From the NCBI RefSeq assembly GCF_009739465.1, contig NZ_WHOM01000040.1:238541-302540 (forward strand): a stretch of 64,000 nt of DNA, read 5' to 3'. Under the pieces are notes generated by a model. That model was not told the DNA's origin. It did no database searches and was given only the letters and a program-made list of their open reading frames with translations. Positions 54,808 to 63,622 of this stretch are shown here, one piece after another. Origin of the DNA: Streptomyces apocyni (lineage in GTDB: Bacteria; Actinomycetota; Actinomycetes; Streptomycetales; Streptomycetaceae). Within the stretch, counting starts at the first letter, position 1, and the number at the start of each line of letters is the position of its first letter. A program made the translations under genes and the position numbers.

Positions 54808-54822
54808 TTAGACCAAATCTAA
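54808..54822. promoter_or_regulatory. TTAGA-N5-TCTAA palindrome before the hypothetical gene
   Basis: A 15-base imperfect palindrome (TTAGACCAAATCTAA), AT-rich in a GC-rich background, lies 38 bases upstream of the ATG at 54861. The size fits a Fur-family 7-1-7 or a TetR-type site. Candidate operator only. Confidence 0.4.
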
Positions 54823-54860
54823 TGTAGGATGGCCTCATCGCATCATCAGGAGGCCGTCCC

Positions 54861-55289
54861 ATGTACGAACCGATCCGCACCAAGTCGGTCCACAAGGCGA
54901 CCGGCGCCTATCCGCACCGCTCCCGCGAGGAGGAGCTGGACATCCAGCTCGCCGGTCACCTCTCCGCTCTGCTCGCCCTCACCGACGAGCTGCGCACCCT
55001 CACCACGGACGCCGACCGCGCCGCGGACCTGACTGCCGCCGTCGAGCGGCTGGCCCAGCAGGTCGCCCGGCTGCGCGGCGGAGTGCCTCCCGTACGGGCG
55101 GCCGTCGCCGCCGCCGTCCACGAGCCGCACATCGCGTCCCTGCACCAGCGTGCCCACGCACTCGCGGGCCGGGCCCTGGTCGTCGCCGCGTCCCGCGCGG
55201 ACACCTCCGCCGCGATCCTCGCGGCCGAACGGATGGACGCGCACGAGGCGGCCATCGGCTCGGCGAGGGAACTCACCGGCGCCCACTGA
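54861..55289 (+). CDS. Hypothetical helical protein
   Basis: The 142-residue protein has an N-terminal tail (MYEPIRTKSVHKATG) and then long amphipathic helices (EEELDIQLAGHLSALLALTDELRTL, LTAAVERLAQQVARLRGG, LHQRAHALAGRALVVAASRADTSAAILAAERM), suggesting a helical bundle. No signal or membrane segment. I do not recognise the family. AGGAGG precedes the ATG. It is preceded by an AT-rich palindrome that may be its operator, and it is followed by a DUF4142 gene on the same strand. Confidence 0.72.
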   Translation: MYEPIRTKSVHKATGAYPHRSREEELDIQLAGHLSALLALTDELRTLTTDADRAADLTAAVERLAQQVARLRGGVPPVRAAVAAAVHEPHIASLHQRAHALAGRALVVAASRADTSAAILAAERMDAHEAAIGSARELTGAH

Positions 55290-55392
55290 GCGGCTCCGGT
55301 CCGCGCTGGCCTCGTAGCCGCGCGGACCGGGTGCCATCTTCACTGCGCTGCACTTCACTTCACTGAACTTCACGGAACTTTACGGAACTTCA

Positions 55393-56103
55393 GTGAACAC
55401 GCGTCGCGCCGCGCACGTACGTCACACCATGAACTCACATGCGCGAAGCCTCACTTCCCGGTATCCACGCAGTCTGATCATCGCCGCCCTACTGGCACTC
55501 GTCACCGCACTCGCCGCCGCGTCCCTGTGGGCCACGCGCGGCAGCGCCAACGCGGCGGAGCCCATAGGCTCCAACTTCCCCAGCGCACCGCCCGTCGCAC
55601 CCGGTGGGGAGGTGACCACGGCCGGAGAGATCAGCGAGCTGGACAAGACCCTGTTGCGCAAGGTGCGGCAGGCCAACCTCTGGGAGGCGCCAGCCGGACG
55701 CCTCGCCCAGACCCACGCGTCGAGCGAAGCGGTCAAACGCGCCGGGGTCCACCTGATGGAGGGGCACAGCAAGCTGGACTCGATGGTCCGCGAGGCCGCC
55801 CAGACCCTGAACGTGGACATCCCCGACGAGGCGACACCCGAGCAACTGGCCCTCGTACGCAAGCTACAGAACTCCAGCGGCGCTGAGTTCGACAAGCTCT
55901 TCGCCAACGCGGTGCGCGCCCCGCACGGCAAGGTGTTCCCCGTCATCGCGCAGGTCCGCGCCACCACCAAGAACTCGGTGATCCGCGCATTCGCCAGCCA
56001 GGCCAACATCACCGTGCTCGATCACCAGAATGTCCTGGACGAGACGGGCCTGGTCACCCAGGAGACCTACGACGAGATCGCCGCGGCCGTCGTCCCGCAG
56101 TGA
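55393..56103 (+). CDS. DUF4142 exported protein
   Basis: The 236-residue protein has a hydrophobic signal (SLIIAALLALVTALAAASLWAT, ending near ANAAE) and a DUF4142 four-helix ferritin-like bundle (SELDKTLLRKVRQANLWEAPAGRLAQTHASSEAV begins it, with KRAGVHLMEGHSKLDSMV and the closing helix QANITVLDHQNVL). These proteins are exported or membrane-attached and of unknown function. Start is uncertain: GTG at 55393 or ATG at 55429, neither with a good ribosome site. Short ACTTCAC/GGAACTT repeats lie just upstream (55335-55395). Confidence 0.8.
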   Translation: MNTRRAAHVRHTMNSHARSLTSRYPRSLIIAALLALVTALAAASLWATRGSANAAEPIGSNFPSAPPVAPGGEVTTAGEISELDKTLLRKVRQANLWEAPAGRLAQTHASSEAVKRAGVHLMEGHSKLDSMVREAAQTLNVDIPDEATPEQLALVRKLQNSSGAEFDKLFANAVRAPHGKVFPVIAQVRATTKNSVIRAFASQANITVLDHQNVLDETGLVTQETYDEIAAAVVPQ

Positions 56104-56144
56104 CCCACCCGCCCGCGCACCGACGTCACCGTGTACCGGCACCG

Positions 56145-57356
56145 CTACGGCTGGCTGTACCCGTCCAGGAAGGTCCCGATCCGGGTGACCGCGTCCGCGA
56201 GGTCACTGGCCTGGGGCAGCGTCACGATCCGGAAGTGATCGGGCTCGGGCCAGTTGAACCCGGTGCCGTGCACCACCATGATCTTCTCCTCGCGCAGCAG
56301 GTCGAGCACCAGCTGCCGGTCGTCCTTGACCTTGAAGACCTTGGGGTCGAGCCGCGGGAAGAGATACAGCGCGCCCTTCGGCTTGACGCAGCTCACGCCC
56401 GGGATCTGGGTCAGCAGCTCGTACGCGGTGTTCCGCTGCTCCAGCAGCCGCCCCCCGGGCAGCACCAGATCGTTGATCGTCTGGCGGCCGGTGAGCGCCG
56501 CGACCACCCCGTGCTGGGCGGGCATGTTCGCGCACAAGCGCATATTGGCGAGGACGGTCAGCCCCTCGATGTACGAGGCGGCGCGGGCTCGCGGGCCGGA
56601 GATCACCATCCAGCCGGAGCGGTAGCCCGCGACGCGGTACGCCTTCGACATGCCGTTGAAGGTGAGCGTGAGCAGGTCCGGCGCCAGCGAGGCGGTCGGG
56701 GTGTGCGTCGTACCGTCGTAGAGGATCTTGTCGTAGATCTCGTCGGAGCAGACCAGGAGGTTGTGGCGGCGGGCGATGTCGGTCAGCCCGCGCAGCATCT
56801 CGTCGCTGTAGACGGCACCGGTCGGGTTGTTCGGGTTGATGATCACGATCGCCTTGGTGCGGTCGGTGACCTTCCGCTCCACATCGGCGAGGTCCGGCAT
56901 CCAGTCCGACTGCTCGTCGCAGCGGTAGTGCACGGCGGTACCGCCGGACAGCGACACGGCCGCCGTCCACAGCGGATAGTCCGGCGCCGGTACGAGCACC
57001 TCGTCACCGTCGTCGAGCAGGCCCTGCATGGCCATCACGATCAGCTCGGACACGCCGTTGCCGACGAAGACGTTCTCGACGTCCGACTCCACGCCCAGGG
57101 TCTGGTAGTGCATGACCACCGCGCGCCGGGCCGCGAGCAGCCCCTTGGCGTCGCCGTAGCCGTGCGCGGACCCGAGGTTGCGCAGCATGTCCTCAAGGAT
57201 CTCCGGCGGGCACTCGAAGCCGAAGGCCGCGGGGTTGCCGGTGTTCAGCTTGAGGATGCGATGACCTGCTGCCTCAAGCCGCATTGCCTCCTCGAGGACC
57301 GGGCCCCGGATCTCGTAACAGACATTGGCGAGCTTCGTTGACTGGATCACCTGCAT
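56145..57356 (-). CDS. Pyridoxal-phosphate aminotransferase (alanine-type, AlaT/AlaA-like)
   Basis: The 403-residue class I aminotransferase has NPNNPTGAVYS and the PLP lysine in FNGMSKAYRVAGYRSGW; the phosphate arginine is in the same motif. The N-terminus QVIQSTKLANVCYEIRGPVLEEA matches the alanine-preferring AlaA/AlaT group, which joins pyruvate, glutamate and alanine, more than aspartate aminotransferases. A supply of alanine would fit the D-amino-acid locus next door, but that is inference. Confidence 0.9.
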   Translation of the reverse strand: MQVIQSTKLANVCYEIRGPVLEEAMRLEAAGHRILKLNTGNPAAFGFECPPEILEDMLRNLGSAHGYGDAKGLLAARRAVVMHYQTLGVESDVENVFVGNGVSELIVMAMQGLLDDGDEVLVPAPDYPLWTAAVSLSGGTAVHYRCDEQSDWMPDLADVERKVTDRTKAIVIINPNNPTGAVYSDEMLRGLTDIARRHNLLVCSDEIYDKILYDGTTHTPTASLAPDLLTLTFNGMSKAYRVAGYRSGWMVISGPRARAASYIEGLTVLANMRLCANMPAQHGVVAALTGRQTINDLVLPGGRLLEQRNTAYELLTQIPGVSCVKPKGALYLFPRLDPKVFKVKDDRQLVLDLLREEKIMVVHGTGFNWPEPDHFRIVTLPQASDLADAVTRIGTFLDGYSQP

Positions 57357-57615
57357 ACGCCAACTTTACGGGCGTGTTTCCTGGTGGCGCGCCGTGTTTA
57401 TCGCCATACGGGTGCCGTGGCGCCGCCCGCCGGGCCGCCTCGTACCGGCCGCGCCTTCCATCACAATGCGGCCGTCGGCGCTCGCACGCGGAACGTAGGC
57501 GCGGATGGTGCGCCAGCTTGGAAGTGCCGACGCGACGGACGGCGACGGATGGCGACGTGAGGTGCGCCACCTGGGGGTGTGGTGGCCGGGCTGGGCGGCC
57601 GGGCGGCGGCGGCGA

Positions 57616-59250
57616 TCAGTGCTTTGGCGGCGTACGGCGCACCGCGCGTCCCGCCAGGACGTCCGTACGCCGCCCGTCCGCGACCGCGAACCGCCCGTCG
57701 ATCAGCACGTACGGAATGCCGACGGGCCCCGTACGCGGGGCGTCGAAGGTGGCTCCCGCCGCGACCGTGGCCGGGTCGAAGAGCACCAGATCGGCCCGGT
57801 ACCCCTCCCGGACGAGACCCCGGTCGGGCAGCCGCAGCCGGGCGGCGGGCCGTCCGGTCAGATGAGCGACCGTCTCCTCCAGCGACAGCACGCCCAGGTC
57901 CCGCGCGTACCGGCCGAGATAGCGCGGGAACGTCCCGTACGCCCGGGGGTGTGGTTTTGCGCCCCGCAGAATCCCGTCCGACCCGCCGGTGTGCACGCGA
58001 TGCCGCATGATCGCCCGCACGTTCTCCTCGTGCCCGACGTGCTGGAGGATCGTCACGCCGAGGCGGTCCTCGATCAACAGGCGCCGCGCGACGTCCCAGG
58101 GCGCTTCGGCGCGCCGGGCGGCGGCTTGCGCGATGGTCTCGCCGACGCACTCGGCAGCCAGCTCCGGGCGCTGCGTACCGGACACCTCGATGGTGTCCCA
58201 CTCGATCGGCACTCCATGGCAGCCGTCGGAGCCCGTCACCTCCAGCTCGTACCGGATGCGCTCGGCGACCGCGCGGTCCCGCAGCCGCGCCAGCACCGCC
58301 TGCGGCCCGCCCTCGCTCGCCCAACTGGGCAGCATCGCGACAAGGGTGGTGCAGCCGGGTGTGTACGGGTAGGTGTCGAGCGAGATGTCGACTCCGTCGT
58401 CGAGCGCGGTGTCGATCAGCGCGAGCAGCTCGCCAGCCCGCCCCTCGTTCACACCGAAGTTCATGGTGGCGTGGGTGAGATGGAGCGCGCACCCCGCGTC
58501 GCGGGTGAGGCGCACCATCTCCGCGTACGCCTCCAACGCGCCCGCGCCGTACGACCGGTGGTGCGGGCTGTAGAACCCGCCGAACCGCGCCACCACCCGG
58601 CACAGTTCGCCGAGTTCGCCGTCGCCCGCGTACATCCCCGGCGGGTACGTCAGCCCCGACGAAAGCCCCACCGCGCCCTGCGCCATGCCGTCGGCGACCA
58701 ACTCCCGCATCCGGTCCAGCTCCTGGCCGCTGGGGGGCCGGTCCTCCCACCCCATGGCGTACATCCGGACGGTGCCCTGCGGGATCAAGTACGCGGCGTT
58801 GACCGCGATGCCACGGTCCAGTCGGTCGAGGTACTCGCCGACGGTCCGCCAGTCGAAGTCGATGTCAGAACCGTCGCCGTTCCAGCCGGTGATGGTCTGG
58901 CGCACCTGGGCGAGGGTGCGGTCGTCCACGGGGGCGTACGAGAGCCCGTCCTGGCCGATGACCTCCAGGGTGACGCCCTGGGCGACCTTGGCGAGATGCT
59001 CCGGGTCGCGGAGCAGAGCGAGGTCGCTGTGGGCGTGCATGTCGATGAAGCCGGGGGAGAGGGCGAGGCCGGTGGCGTCCAGCGTGCGGCGCGCGGGCGC
59101 GCTGGGGCGGGGGCCGTCGCCCTCCCGGCGGAGCTCGGCGATCCGGCCGCCCGCCAGGGCGACGTCCGCGCGGTACGACGGCTCGCCGGTGCCGTCGATG
59201 ACGCGGACATCGCGGATGACGAGGTCGGTGAGGCCCATGGGTGGTGTCAC
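57616..59250 (-). CDS. N-acyl-D-amino-acid deacylase (D-aminoacylase)
   Basis: The 544-residue amidohydrolase has the metal motif GFIDMHAHSDL (His72, His74), LHLTHATMNFGV, DTYPYTPG, ILQHVGHEENVRAIM and the aspartate in HTGGSDGI. Where many D-aminoacylases carry GNCG this protein has GQDG, the form I recall in actinobacteria. It deacylates N-acyl-D-amino acids to D-amino acids. GTG at 59250, seven bases after the stop of the upstream deaminase gene, so cotranscribed. An ATG at 59238 is an alternative start. Confidence 0.92.
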   Translation of the reverse strand: MTPPMGLTDLVIRDVRVIDGTGEPSYRADVALAGGRIAELRREGDGPRPSAPARRTLDATGLALSPGFIDMHAHSDLALLRDPEHLAKVAQGVTLEVIGQDGLSYAPVDDRTLAQVRQTITGWNGDGSDIDFDWRTVGEYLDRLDRGIAVNAAYLIPQGTVRMYAMGWEDRPPSGQELDRMRELVADGMAQGAVGLSSGLTYPPGMYAGDGELGELCRVVARFGGFYSPHHRSYGAGALEAYAEMVRLTRDAGCALHLTHATMNFGVNEGRAGELLALIDTALDDGVDISLDTYPYTPGCTTLVAMLPSWASEGGPQAVLARLRDRAVAERIRYELEVTGSDGCHGVPIEWDTIEVSGTQRPELAAECVGETIAQAAARRAEAPWDVARRLLIEDRLGVTILQHVGHEENVRAIMRHRVHTGGSDGILRGAKPHPRAYGTFPRYLGRYARDLGVLSLEETVAHLTGRPAARLRLPDRGLVREGYRADLVLFDPATVAAGATFDAPRTGPVGIPYVLIDGRFAVADGRRTDVLAGRAVRRTPPKH

Positions 59251-59256
59251 AGGCTC

Positions 59257-60546
59257 TCAGAAGTACGTACGGATGTAGTCCGCGACCGTCCCGTCCGCCT
59301 CCACCAGCGGAATCATCTGCCACTTGTCGAACGACGTACACGGGTGGGACAGTCCAAGGCCCACCCAGTCCCCGACCTCCAGATCGGCCCCCGGGTCCGT
59401 ACGGAGCCACGCGTGCTGATCGGAGAGCCCGGTGACGGTGACGCCCGTCGCCTCGCGGACCTCGCCCGTACGGGCATCCCGTACGACTTGCGCCTCGGGC
59501 AGGTCGAGATCGTGGGCCGCGTCCCGCTTGCCCGCGTTGACGAACGCCTGCTCCGGCGTGGGCCGGGACACGACCTGCGCCCAGAGCCGGAAGGCGGGCT
59601 GCAACGCGCCCTCCGACGGCACCCGGTTGAAGGGGGTGAGGCGGCGGTACTGACCGTCGTCGTGCGAGACGTACGCCCCCGAGCGCAGCAACTTCAGTAC
59701 AGGCGCGGAGAGTTCGGGGATCTCGGCGAACACCTCGGCGACCGCGTCGAACCACGCGCTGCCGCCCGCGCTGACCACGATCTCCCCGAGGTCGGCGAAC
59801 CGCCCCTCCTTGTCGAGCGCCACGGCCAGCGCGGTGAGGCGGCGCAGATACGCCTCGACCCGCTCCGGGTGCTTCGGGTCGGCCTTCGGCACCTCGCCCT
59901 CGTACCCCGCGACCCCGACCAGTCGTAGCGTGTCCGCCGCCGCGACGGCGGCCGCGACCTCCAGGCACTCGGCCTCCGTACGGACTCCGGTACGCGCCCC
60001 GTCGCCCGCGCCCAGCTCGACCACGACGTCGACCGGACGGACCGCCTTGGCGTCGGCCAGCGCGGTGTGCATCAGCCGCACGCCCCGCACCGAGTCGACG
60101 TAACAGATGAACCGGAACTCCGGATCGGCCGCGAGCTCACCCGCGAGCCAGCGCAGCGCCACCGCGTCCACCAACTCGTTGGCGAGGAAGACCCGTTCGA
60201 CACCGAACGCGCGGGCGACCCGTACCTGATGCGGCACGGCGACCGTGATCCCCCAGGCTCCGTACCGCACCTGGCGGTCGAAGAGCTGCGGCGCCATGGA
60301 GGTCTTGCCGTGCGGCGCGAAGGCGAGGCCGTGCCGCTCGGAGTACGTCTCCATGAGCGCCAGGTTGTGCTCGACGCGCTCGGCGGAGAGGGCCAGTACG
60401 GGCGTGGTGAAGCCGCCGGTGAAGAGGTTGCGGCGCTGCGCGGCCAGCTCGCCGACAGTCAGTCCGTCGGCGTCCGGTGGCAGCCCCTTGAAGCGGAAGT
60501 CGACGCGCTCACTGGCGAGTTCCGGGAATACCTCTGCTGCTGCCAT
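59257..60546 (-). CDS. D-threonine-aldolase/D-serine-dehydratase-fold amino acid deaminase
   Basis: The 429-residue fold-type III PLP enzyme has the lysine in FAPHGKTSMAP (Lys81), EGEVPKAD-type active-site loop and the C-terminal HPCTSFDKW, whose His and Cys form the zinc site of D-serine dehydratase-like enzymes. It should deaminate or cleave D-amino acids made by the next gene's deacylase. ATG at 60546 with GAGGAGG upstream; the frame is open to 60594 but that part is in the divergent promoter region. Confidence 0.9.
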   Translation of the reverse strand: MAAAEVFPELASERVDFRFKGLPPDADGLTVGELAAQRRNLFTGGFTTPVLALSAERVEHNLALMETYSERHGLAFAPHGKTSMAPQLFDRQVRYGAWGITVAVPHQVRVARAFGVERVFLANELVDAVALRWLAGELAADPEFRFICYVDSVRGVRLMHTALADAKAVRPVDVVVELGAGDGARTGVRTEAECLEVAAAVAAADTLRLVGVAGYEGEVPKADPKHPERVEAYLRRLTALAVALDKEGRFADLGEIVVSAGGSAWFDAVAEVFAEIPELSAPVLKLLRSGAYVSHDDGQYRRLTPFNRVPSEGALQPAFRLWAQVVSRPTPEQAFVNAGKRDAAHDLDLPEAQVVRDARTGEVREATGVTVTGLSDQHAWLRTDPGADLEVGDWVGLGLSHPCTSFDKWQMIPLVEADGTVADYIRTYF

Positions 60547-60575
60547 GGGGCCTCCTCGTGCCGCCCTGCGCACCC

Positions 60576-60592
60576 GTTGCGTTCTGTGCAAC
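60576..60592. promoter_or_regulatory. Putative IclR operator in the divergent D-amino-acid promoter
   Basis: GTTGC-N7-GCAAC (60576-60592) is an inverted repeat in the 147-base gap between the deaminase gene and the sugar kinase gene. It shares TTGCGTTC with the palindrome at 63065. The IclR gene of this operon is the natural candidate regulator. Confidence 0.5.
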
Positions 60593-60693
60593 ACTCATTG
60601 CGCCTGTCGCTGACCCGTGTCTAACATCCGCCCCAACGCCGGGTCAACGGACCCTCGCCGCCGCACCGCGCACCCACGAGGAGTCAGCCGACC

Positions 60694-61839
60694 GTGACCG
60701 CGCCCCCGCTAGAACCACTGTCACCACTGTCGTCTCCCGACCTGGTCGAGGTCGTCGCACTCGGCGAGTCGATGGTCGCGTTCCACCCCGCGCCGGTGGG
60801 CGAGGTGGGCTGGCCGGGCCGTCTGGCTGACGTGGAGTCCTTCGTACGCGGCATCGGCGGCGCCGAGTCGAACGTCGCCTGCACCCTCGCCCGCGCCGGG
60901 CACCGGGTGCGGTGGCTGAGCCGGGTGGGCGCGGATGCCTTCGGTGACCACCTGCTCGCCGAGATCGCCGCGTGCGGTGTCGACACCTCCCGCGTCAGCC
61001 GCGACCCCACCCGCCCCACCGGCATCTACTTCCGCACCCCAGGCGCGCGAGAGCCCCAGGCCGAACCTCAGGCCGAGCCCCGCGCCGAACACAGCGCCGA
61101 GCCCCTCTCCGAGGTCGCCTACTACCGCGCGGGCTCCGCCGCGTCCGCCATGTCCCCGACGAACATGGCCCCCGCAGGCCCCGCCGACGGCCACGTACTC
61201 CACCTCACCGGCATCACGGCCGCCCTCTCCGCCGACTGCCTGAACCTGCTGCGGACCCTCACCACCCACCACCACCCCGGTGCGGGCCCGCACCGCCGCC
61301 GCCCCCACCTCTCTTTCGACGTCAACTACCGCCCATCTCTGTGGAGTTCGGGCCAGCCCGACCCCACCGTCCTGCTCACCCTCGCGCGCGCCAGCGACCT
61401 CGTCTTCGTGGGCGAGGACGAGGCGAAAGCGGCCTGGGGCATCACCGGCGGCCCCGAGGCCATCCGAGCGGCACTCCCCGAACCCGCGTCCCTCGTCGTG
61501 AAACAGTCGGCGGCAGGCGCGACCCTCTTCACTCGCGACGCGGACGGCCCGATACACGAACCCGCCCCGCGCGTCGACGTCGTCGCCTCGGTCGGCGCGG
61601 GCGACGCCTTCGCCGCGGGCTACCTCTCCGCCACCCTGCGCGGCCTCCCCGCCCGCCAGCGCCTACGCCACGGCCACCTGACGGCCGCCGCCGCCCTCAC
61701 CGTCCCCGGCGACCTGGCCGTCCCGCCCACCCGCGCCACCGCGGACCGCCTGGCCGCGCTCCCACCCGACCGTTGGCGCGCCCTGCACCTCACACCCGGC
61801 TGGACGAAGGCAAAGGCAAAGGCAAAGGCCCCACGATGA
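60694..61839 (+). CDS. PfkB family sugar kinase (2-keto-3-deoxygluconate kinase-like)
   Basis: The 381-residue protein has VVALGESMVAFHP, the GGAESNVACTLARAGH substrate segment, and the C-terminal catalytic VVASVGAGDAFAAGYLS with the base Asp. The group phosphorylates 2-keto-3-deoxygluconate or related sugars. The stretch between about residues 105 and 200 is expanded by Pro/Ala/Glu/His-rich segments not typical of the fold. GTG start behind GAGGAG. It overlaps the IclR gene by four bases. Why a sugar kinase sits with D-amino-acid genes is unclear. Confidence 0.88.
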   Translation: MTAPPLEPLSPLSSPDLVEVVALGESMVAFHPAPVGEVGWPGRLADVESFVRGIGGAESNVACTLARAGHRVRWLSRVGADAFGDHLLAEIAACGVDTSRVSRDPTRPTGIYFRTPGAREPQAEPQAEPRAEHSAEPLSEVAYYRAGSAASAMSPTNMAPAGPADGHVLHLTGITAALSADCLNLLRTLTTHHHPGAGPHRRRPHLSFDVNYRPSLWSSGQPDPTVLLTLARASDLVFVGEDEAKAAWGITGGPEAIRAALPEPASLVVKQSAAGATLFTRDADGPIHEPAPRVDVVASVGAGDAFAAGYLSATLRGLPARQRLRHGHLTAAAALTVPGDLAVPPTRATADRLAALPPDRWRALHLTPGWTKAKAKAKAPR

Positions 61840-62594
61840 GCCAGACCGTAGACCGCGCCCTGAGCATCCTCCCCCTGCTCGCCGAGGGCCCCGCCGACCT
61901 CGGCCAGGTCGCCACGCGCCTCGACGTACATAAATCAACAGCCCTCCGTCTCCTCCGCACCCTGCACGACCACGGCCTGGTCTACCGCCAGTCCGACCAG
62001 CGCTACCGCCTGGGCGCCCGCCTCTTCGCCCTCGCCCAGGAGGCCGCCGAGCACCTGGACGTACGCGAGATCGCCCACCCCCACCTGGTCGCCCTCAACG
62101 AGGCCTGCGGCCACACGGTGCACCTCGCCATCCACGAGGACAACGAGGTCCTCTACATCGACAAGGTGGAGAGCCGCTACCCGGTACGCATGTACTCGCG
62201 CATCGGCAAACCGGTAGCGATCACGGTCGCAGCGGTAGCCAAACTCCTCCTCGCCGACCTCTCCGAACCCGAACGCCGCGCCATCGCCGAACGCCTCGAC
62301 TACCCCCGCTACACGCCCCGTTCGACCCCGAACGCCGAGGCGTATCTCAAGGAGCTGGCGACCGTACGGGAACAGGGCTGGGCCACCGACCTGGGCGGCC
62401 ATGAGGAGTCGATCAACTGCGTCGGCGCCCCGATCCGCGGCACCGACGGCAGGTCGATAGCCGCGCTCTCGGTCTCCGCGCCCAATGTCGTCGTCACGGC
62501 GGAGGAACTCCTCACCCTCCTCCCGCTGGTACGCCGCACCGCCGAGGCCATCACCCGCGAGTACGCGGGCACCACGACCCCACCTGCCGCCTAG
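61836..62594 (+). CDS. IclR family transcriptional regulator
   Basis: The 252-residue regulator has the N-terminal winged helix (TVDRALSILPLLAEGP, LGQVATRLDVHKSTALRLLRTL) and the C-terminal IclR ligand domain (HLAIHEDNEVLYIDKVESR, INCVGAPIRGTDGRSIAALSVSAP). It overlaps the sugar kinase stop (ATGA). It probably represses the divergent deaminase/deacylase genes and its own operon, using the inverted repeats at 60576 and perhaps 63065. Confidence 0.93.
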   Translation: MSQTVDRALSILPLLAEGPADLGQVATRLDVHKSTALRLLRTLHDHGLVYRQSDQRYRLGARLFALAQEAAEHLDVREIAHPHLVALNEACGHTVHLAIHEDNEVLYIDKVESRYPVRMYSRIGKPVAITVAAVAKLLLADLSEPERRAIAERLDYPRYTPRSTPNAEAYLKELATVREQGWATDLGGHEESINCVGAPIRGTDGRSIAALSVSAPNVVVTAEELLTLLPLVRRTAEAITREYAGTTTPPAA

Positions 62595-62614
62595 CCAAAG
62601 GAGCCCCCACCACC

Positions 62615-63064
62615 ATGACCACCCCCAACACGACCCCCACGCCCAACTCCGCCCCCACCCCCAAGACGGCCCTCACACCCCCCACCCACACCACCCCACC
62701 CGCGAAGTTCTCCCACGGCGTGCGCAAGGGCAACATCCTCCAGGTAGCGGGCCAGGTCGGCTTCCTGCCCGCAACCGAGGGCCAGCCCCCCACCCCCGCG
62801 GGCCCGACCCTGCGCGAGCAAACCCTCCAGACGCTCGCCAACGTCAAGGCGATCCTCGAAGAGGGCGGCGCGACGTGGGACGACGTGATGATGGTGCGCA
62901 TCTACCTCACCGACACCGCCCACTTCGCAGAGCTGAACCAGATCTACGACGAGTACCTCGCCGCCCAGAACCTCAAGGCGCCAGCCTCCGCCCGCACCAC
63001 GGTCTATGTGGGCCTGCCCGCAGGCCTCCTGATCGAGATCGACGCGTTGGCCGTGCTCGACTGA
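62615..63064 (+). CDS. RidA (YjgF/YER057c/UK114) family protein
   Basis: The 149-residue protein has a Pro/Thr-rich N-terminal extension of about 30 residues and the RidA fold (FSHGVRKGNILQVAGQVGF, TLQTLANVKAILEEGGATWDDV, ASARTTVYVGLPAGLLIEIDALAV), with the substrate arginine in SARTTV. RidA hydrolyses the 2-aminoacrylate or imine released by PLP dehydratases/deaminases, which fits the D-amino-acid deaminase of this locus. AAGGAG upstream. Confidence 0.93.
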   Translation: MTTPNTTPTPNSAPTPKTALTPPTHTTPPAKFSHGVRKGNILQVAGQVGFLPATEGQPPTPAGPTLREQTLQTLANVKAILEEGGATWDDVMMVRIYLTDTAHFAELNQIYDEYLAAQNLKAPASARTTVYVGLPAGLLIEIDALAVLD

Positions 63065-63081
63065 CATTGCGTTCGGCAATG
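63065..63081. promoter_or_regulatory. Palindrome after ridA
   Basis: CATTGC-N5-GCAATG (63065-63081) lies one base after the ridA stop and resembles the palindrome at 60576 (both contain TTGCGTTC). It may be a second regulator site; the arms are too short for a convincing terminator. Confidence 0.35.
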
Positions 63082-63208
63082 CGTACGTGCGATCACCGCG
63101 CACATGTGTGCGGACGGGGAGGGGACGGCCGCGCCCGCTGAGCGGCGGTCGCGACTACGGGACTTCGTAGACGCGAACCGTCCCACCACCCCCGTACGAT
63201 GTCCCGCC

Positions 63209-63622
63209 ATGGACCAGCACCACCCCCCGCCCAGCCCAGGCTTCGGCCCCCCACCGCCCGGCTTCACGCCCCCGCCCCCACCCTCGTACGTGCCAGACGC
63301 CCAGGCCCCCGCCCCGTACCTCCCTGACCTGGGCGCGGGCCCGGCACCCTTCCCGGACTTCTTGGCCTCCGACCGGCACAGCGCGGTCGTCATCGATGAG
63401 GACGGTGCGCGTCTCGAGCAGCGTGGGCTGTCCATCGACTTCACCTGGGCGGAGATCCGCACCATCCACTACACCGGGCAGTTCGGCTGGCTCCTGGTGG
63501 GCGTCATGCACACCGACGGCAGGTTTTACGAGTGCCGGGTGCGCGCCACGCGGCAGGACCAGCTGCACGAGTGGCTCACCGAGATAGCCCCGGTGATCGG
63601 CTACTACTTGACGCCCGCGTGA
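63209..63622 (+). CDS. Hypothetical protein with Pro-rich N-terminus
   Basis: The 137-residue protein has a Pro/Gly/Phe-rich first 50 residues (HHPPPSPGFGPPPPGFTPP) and a beta-rich C-terminal domain (HSAVVIDEDGARLEQRGLSIDFTW, IRTIHYTGQFGWLLVGVMHTDG) of a PH-like or small-barrel type. No signal or membrane segment. The ATG at 63209 is used; an upstream in-frame GTG at 63104 has no support. Its stop lies inside the end of the convergent regulator gene (overlap of 19 bases). Function not known. Confidence 0.72.
   Translation: MDQHHPPPSPGFGPPPPGFTPPPPPSYVPDAQAPAPYLPDLGAGPAPFPDFLASDRHSAVVIDEDGARLEQRGLSIDFTWAEIRTIHYTGQFGWLLVGVMHTDGRFYECRVRATRQDQLHEWLTEIAPVIGYYLTPA

Noticed and set aside
57505..59928. 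807-residue plus-strand frame opposite the D-aminoacylase and deaminase genes
   Set aside because: It spans the antisense of two unrelated genes, so it cannot be one protein.
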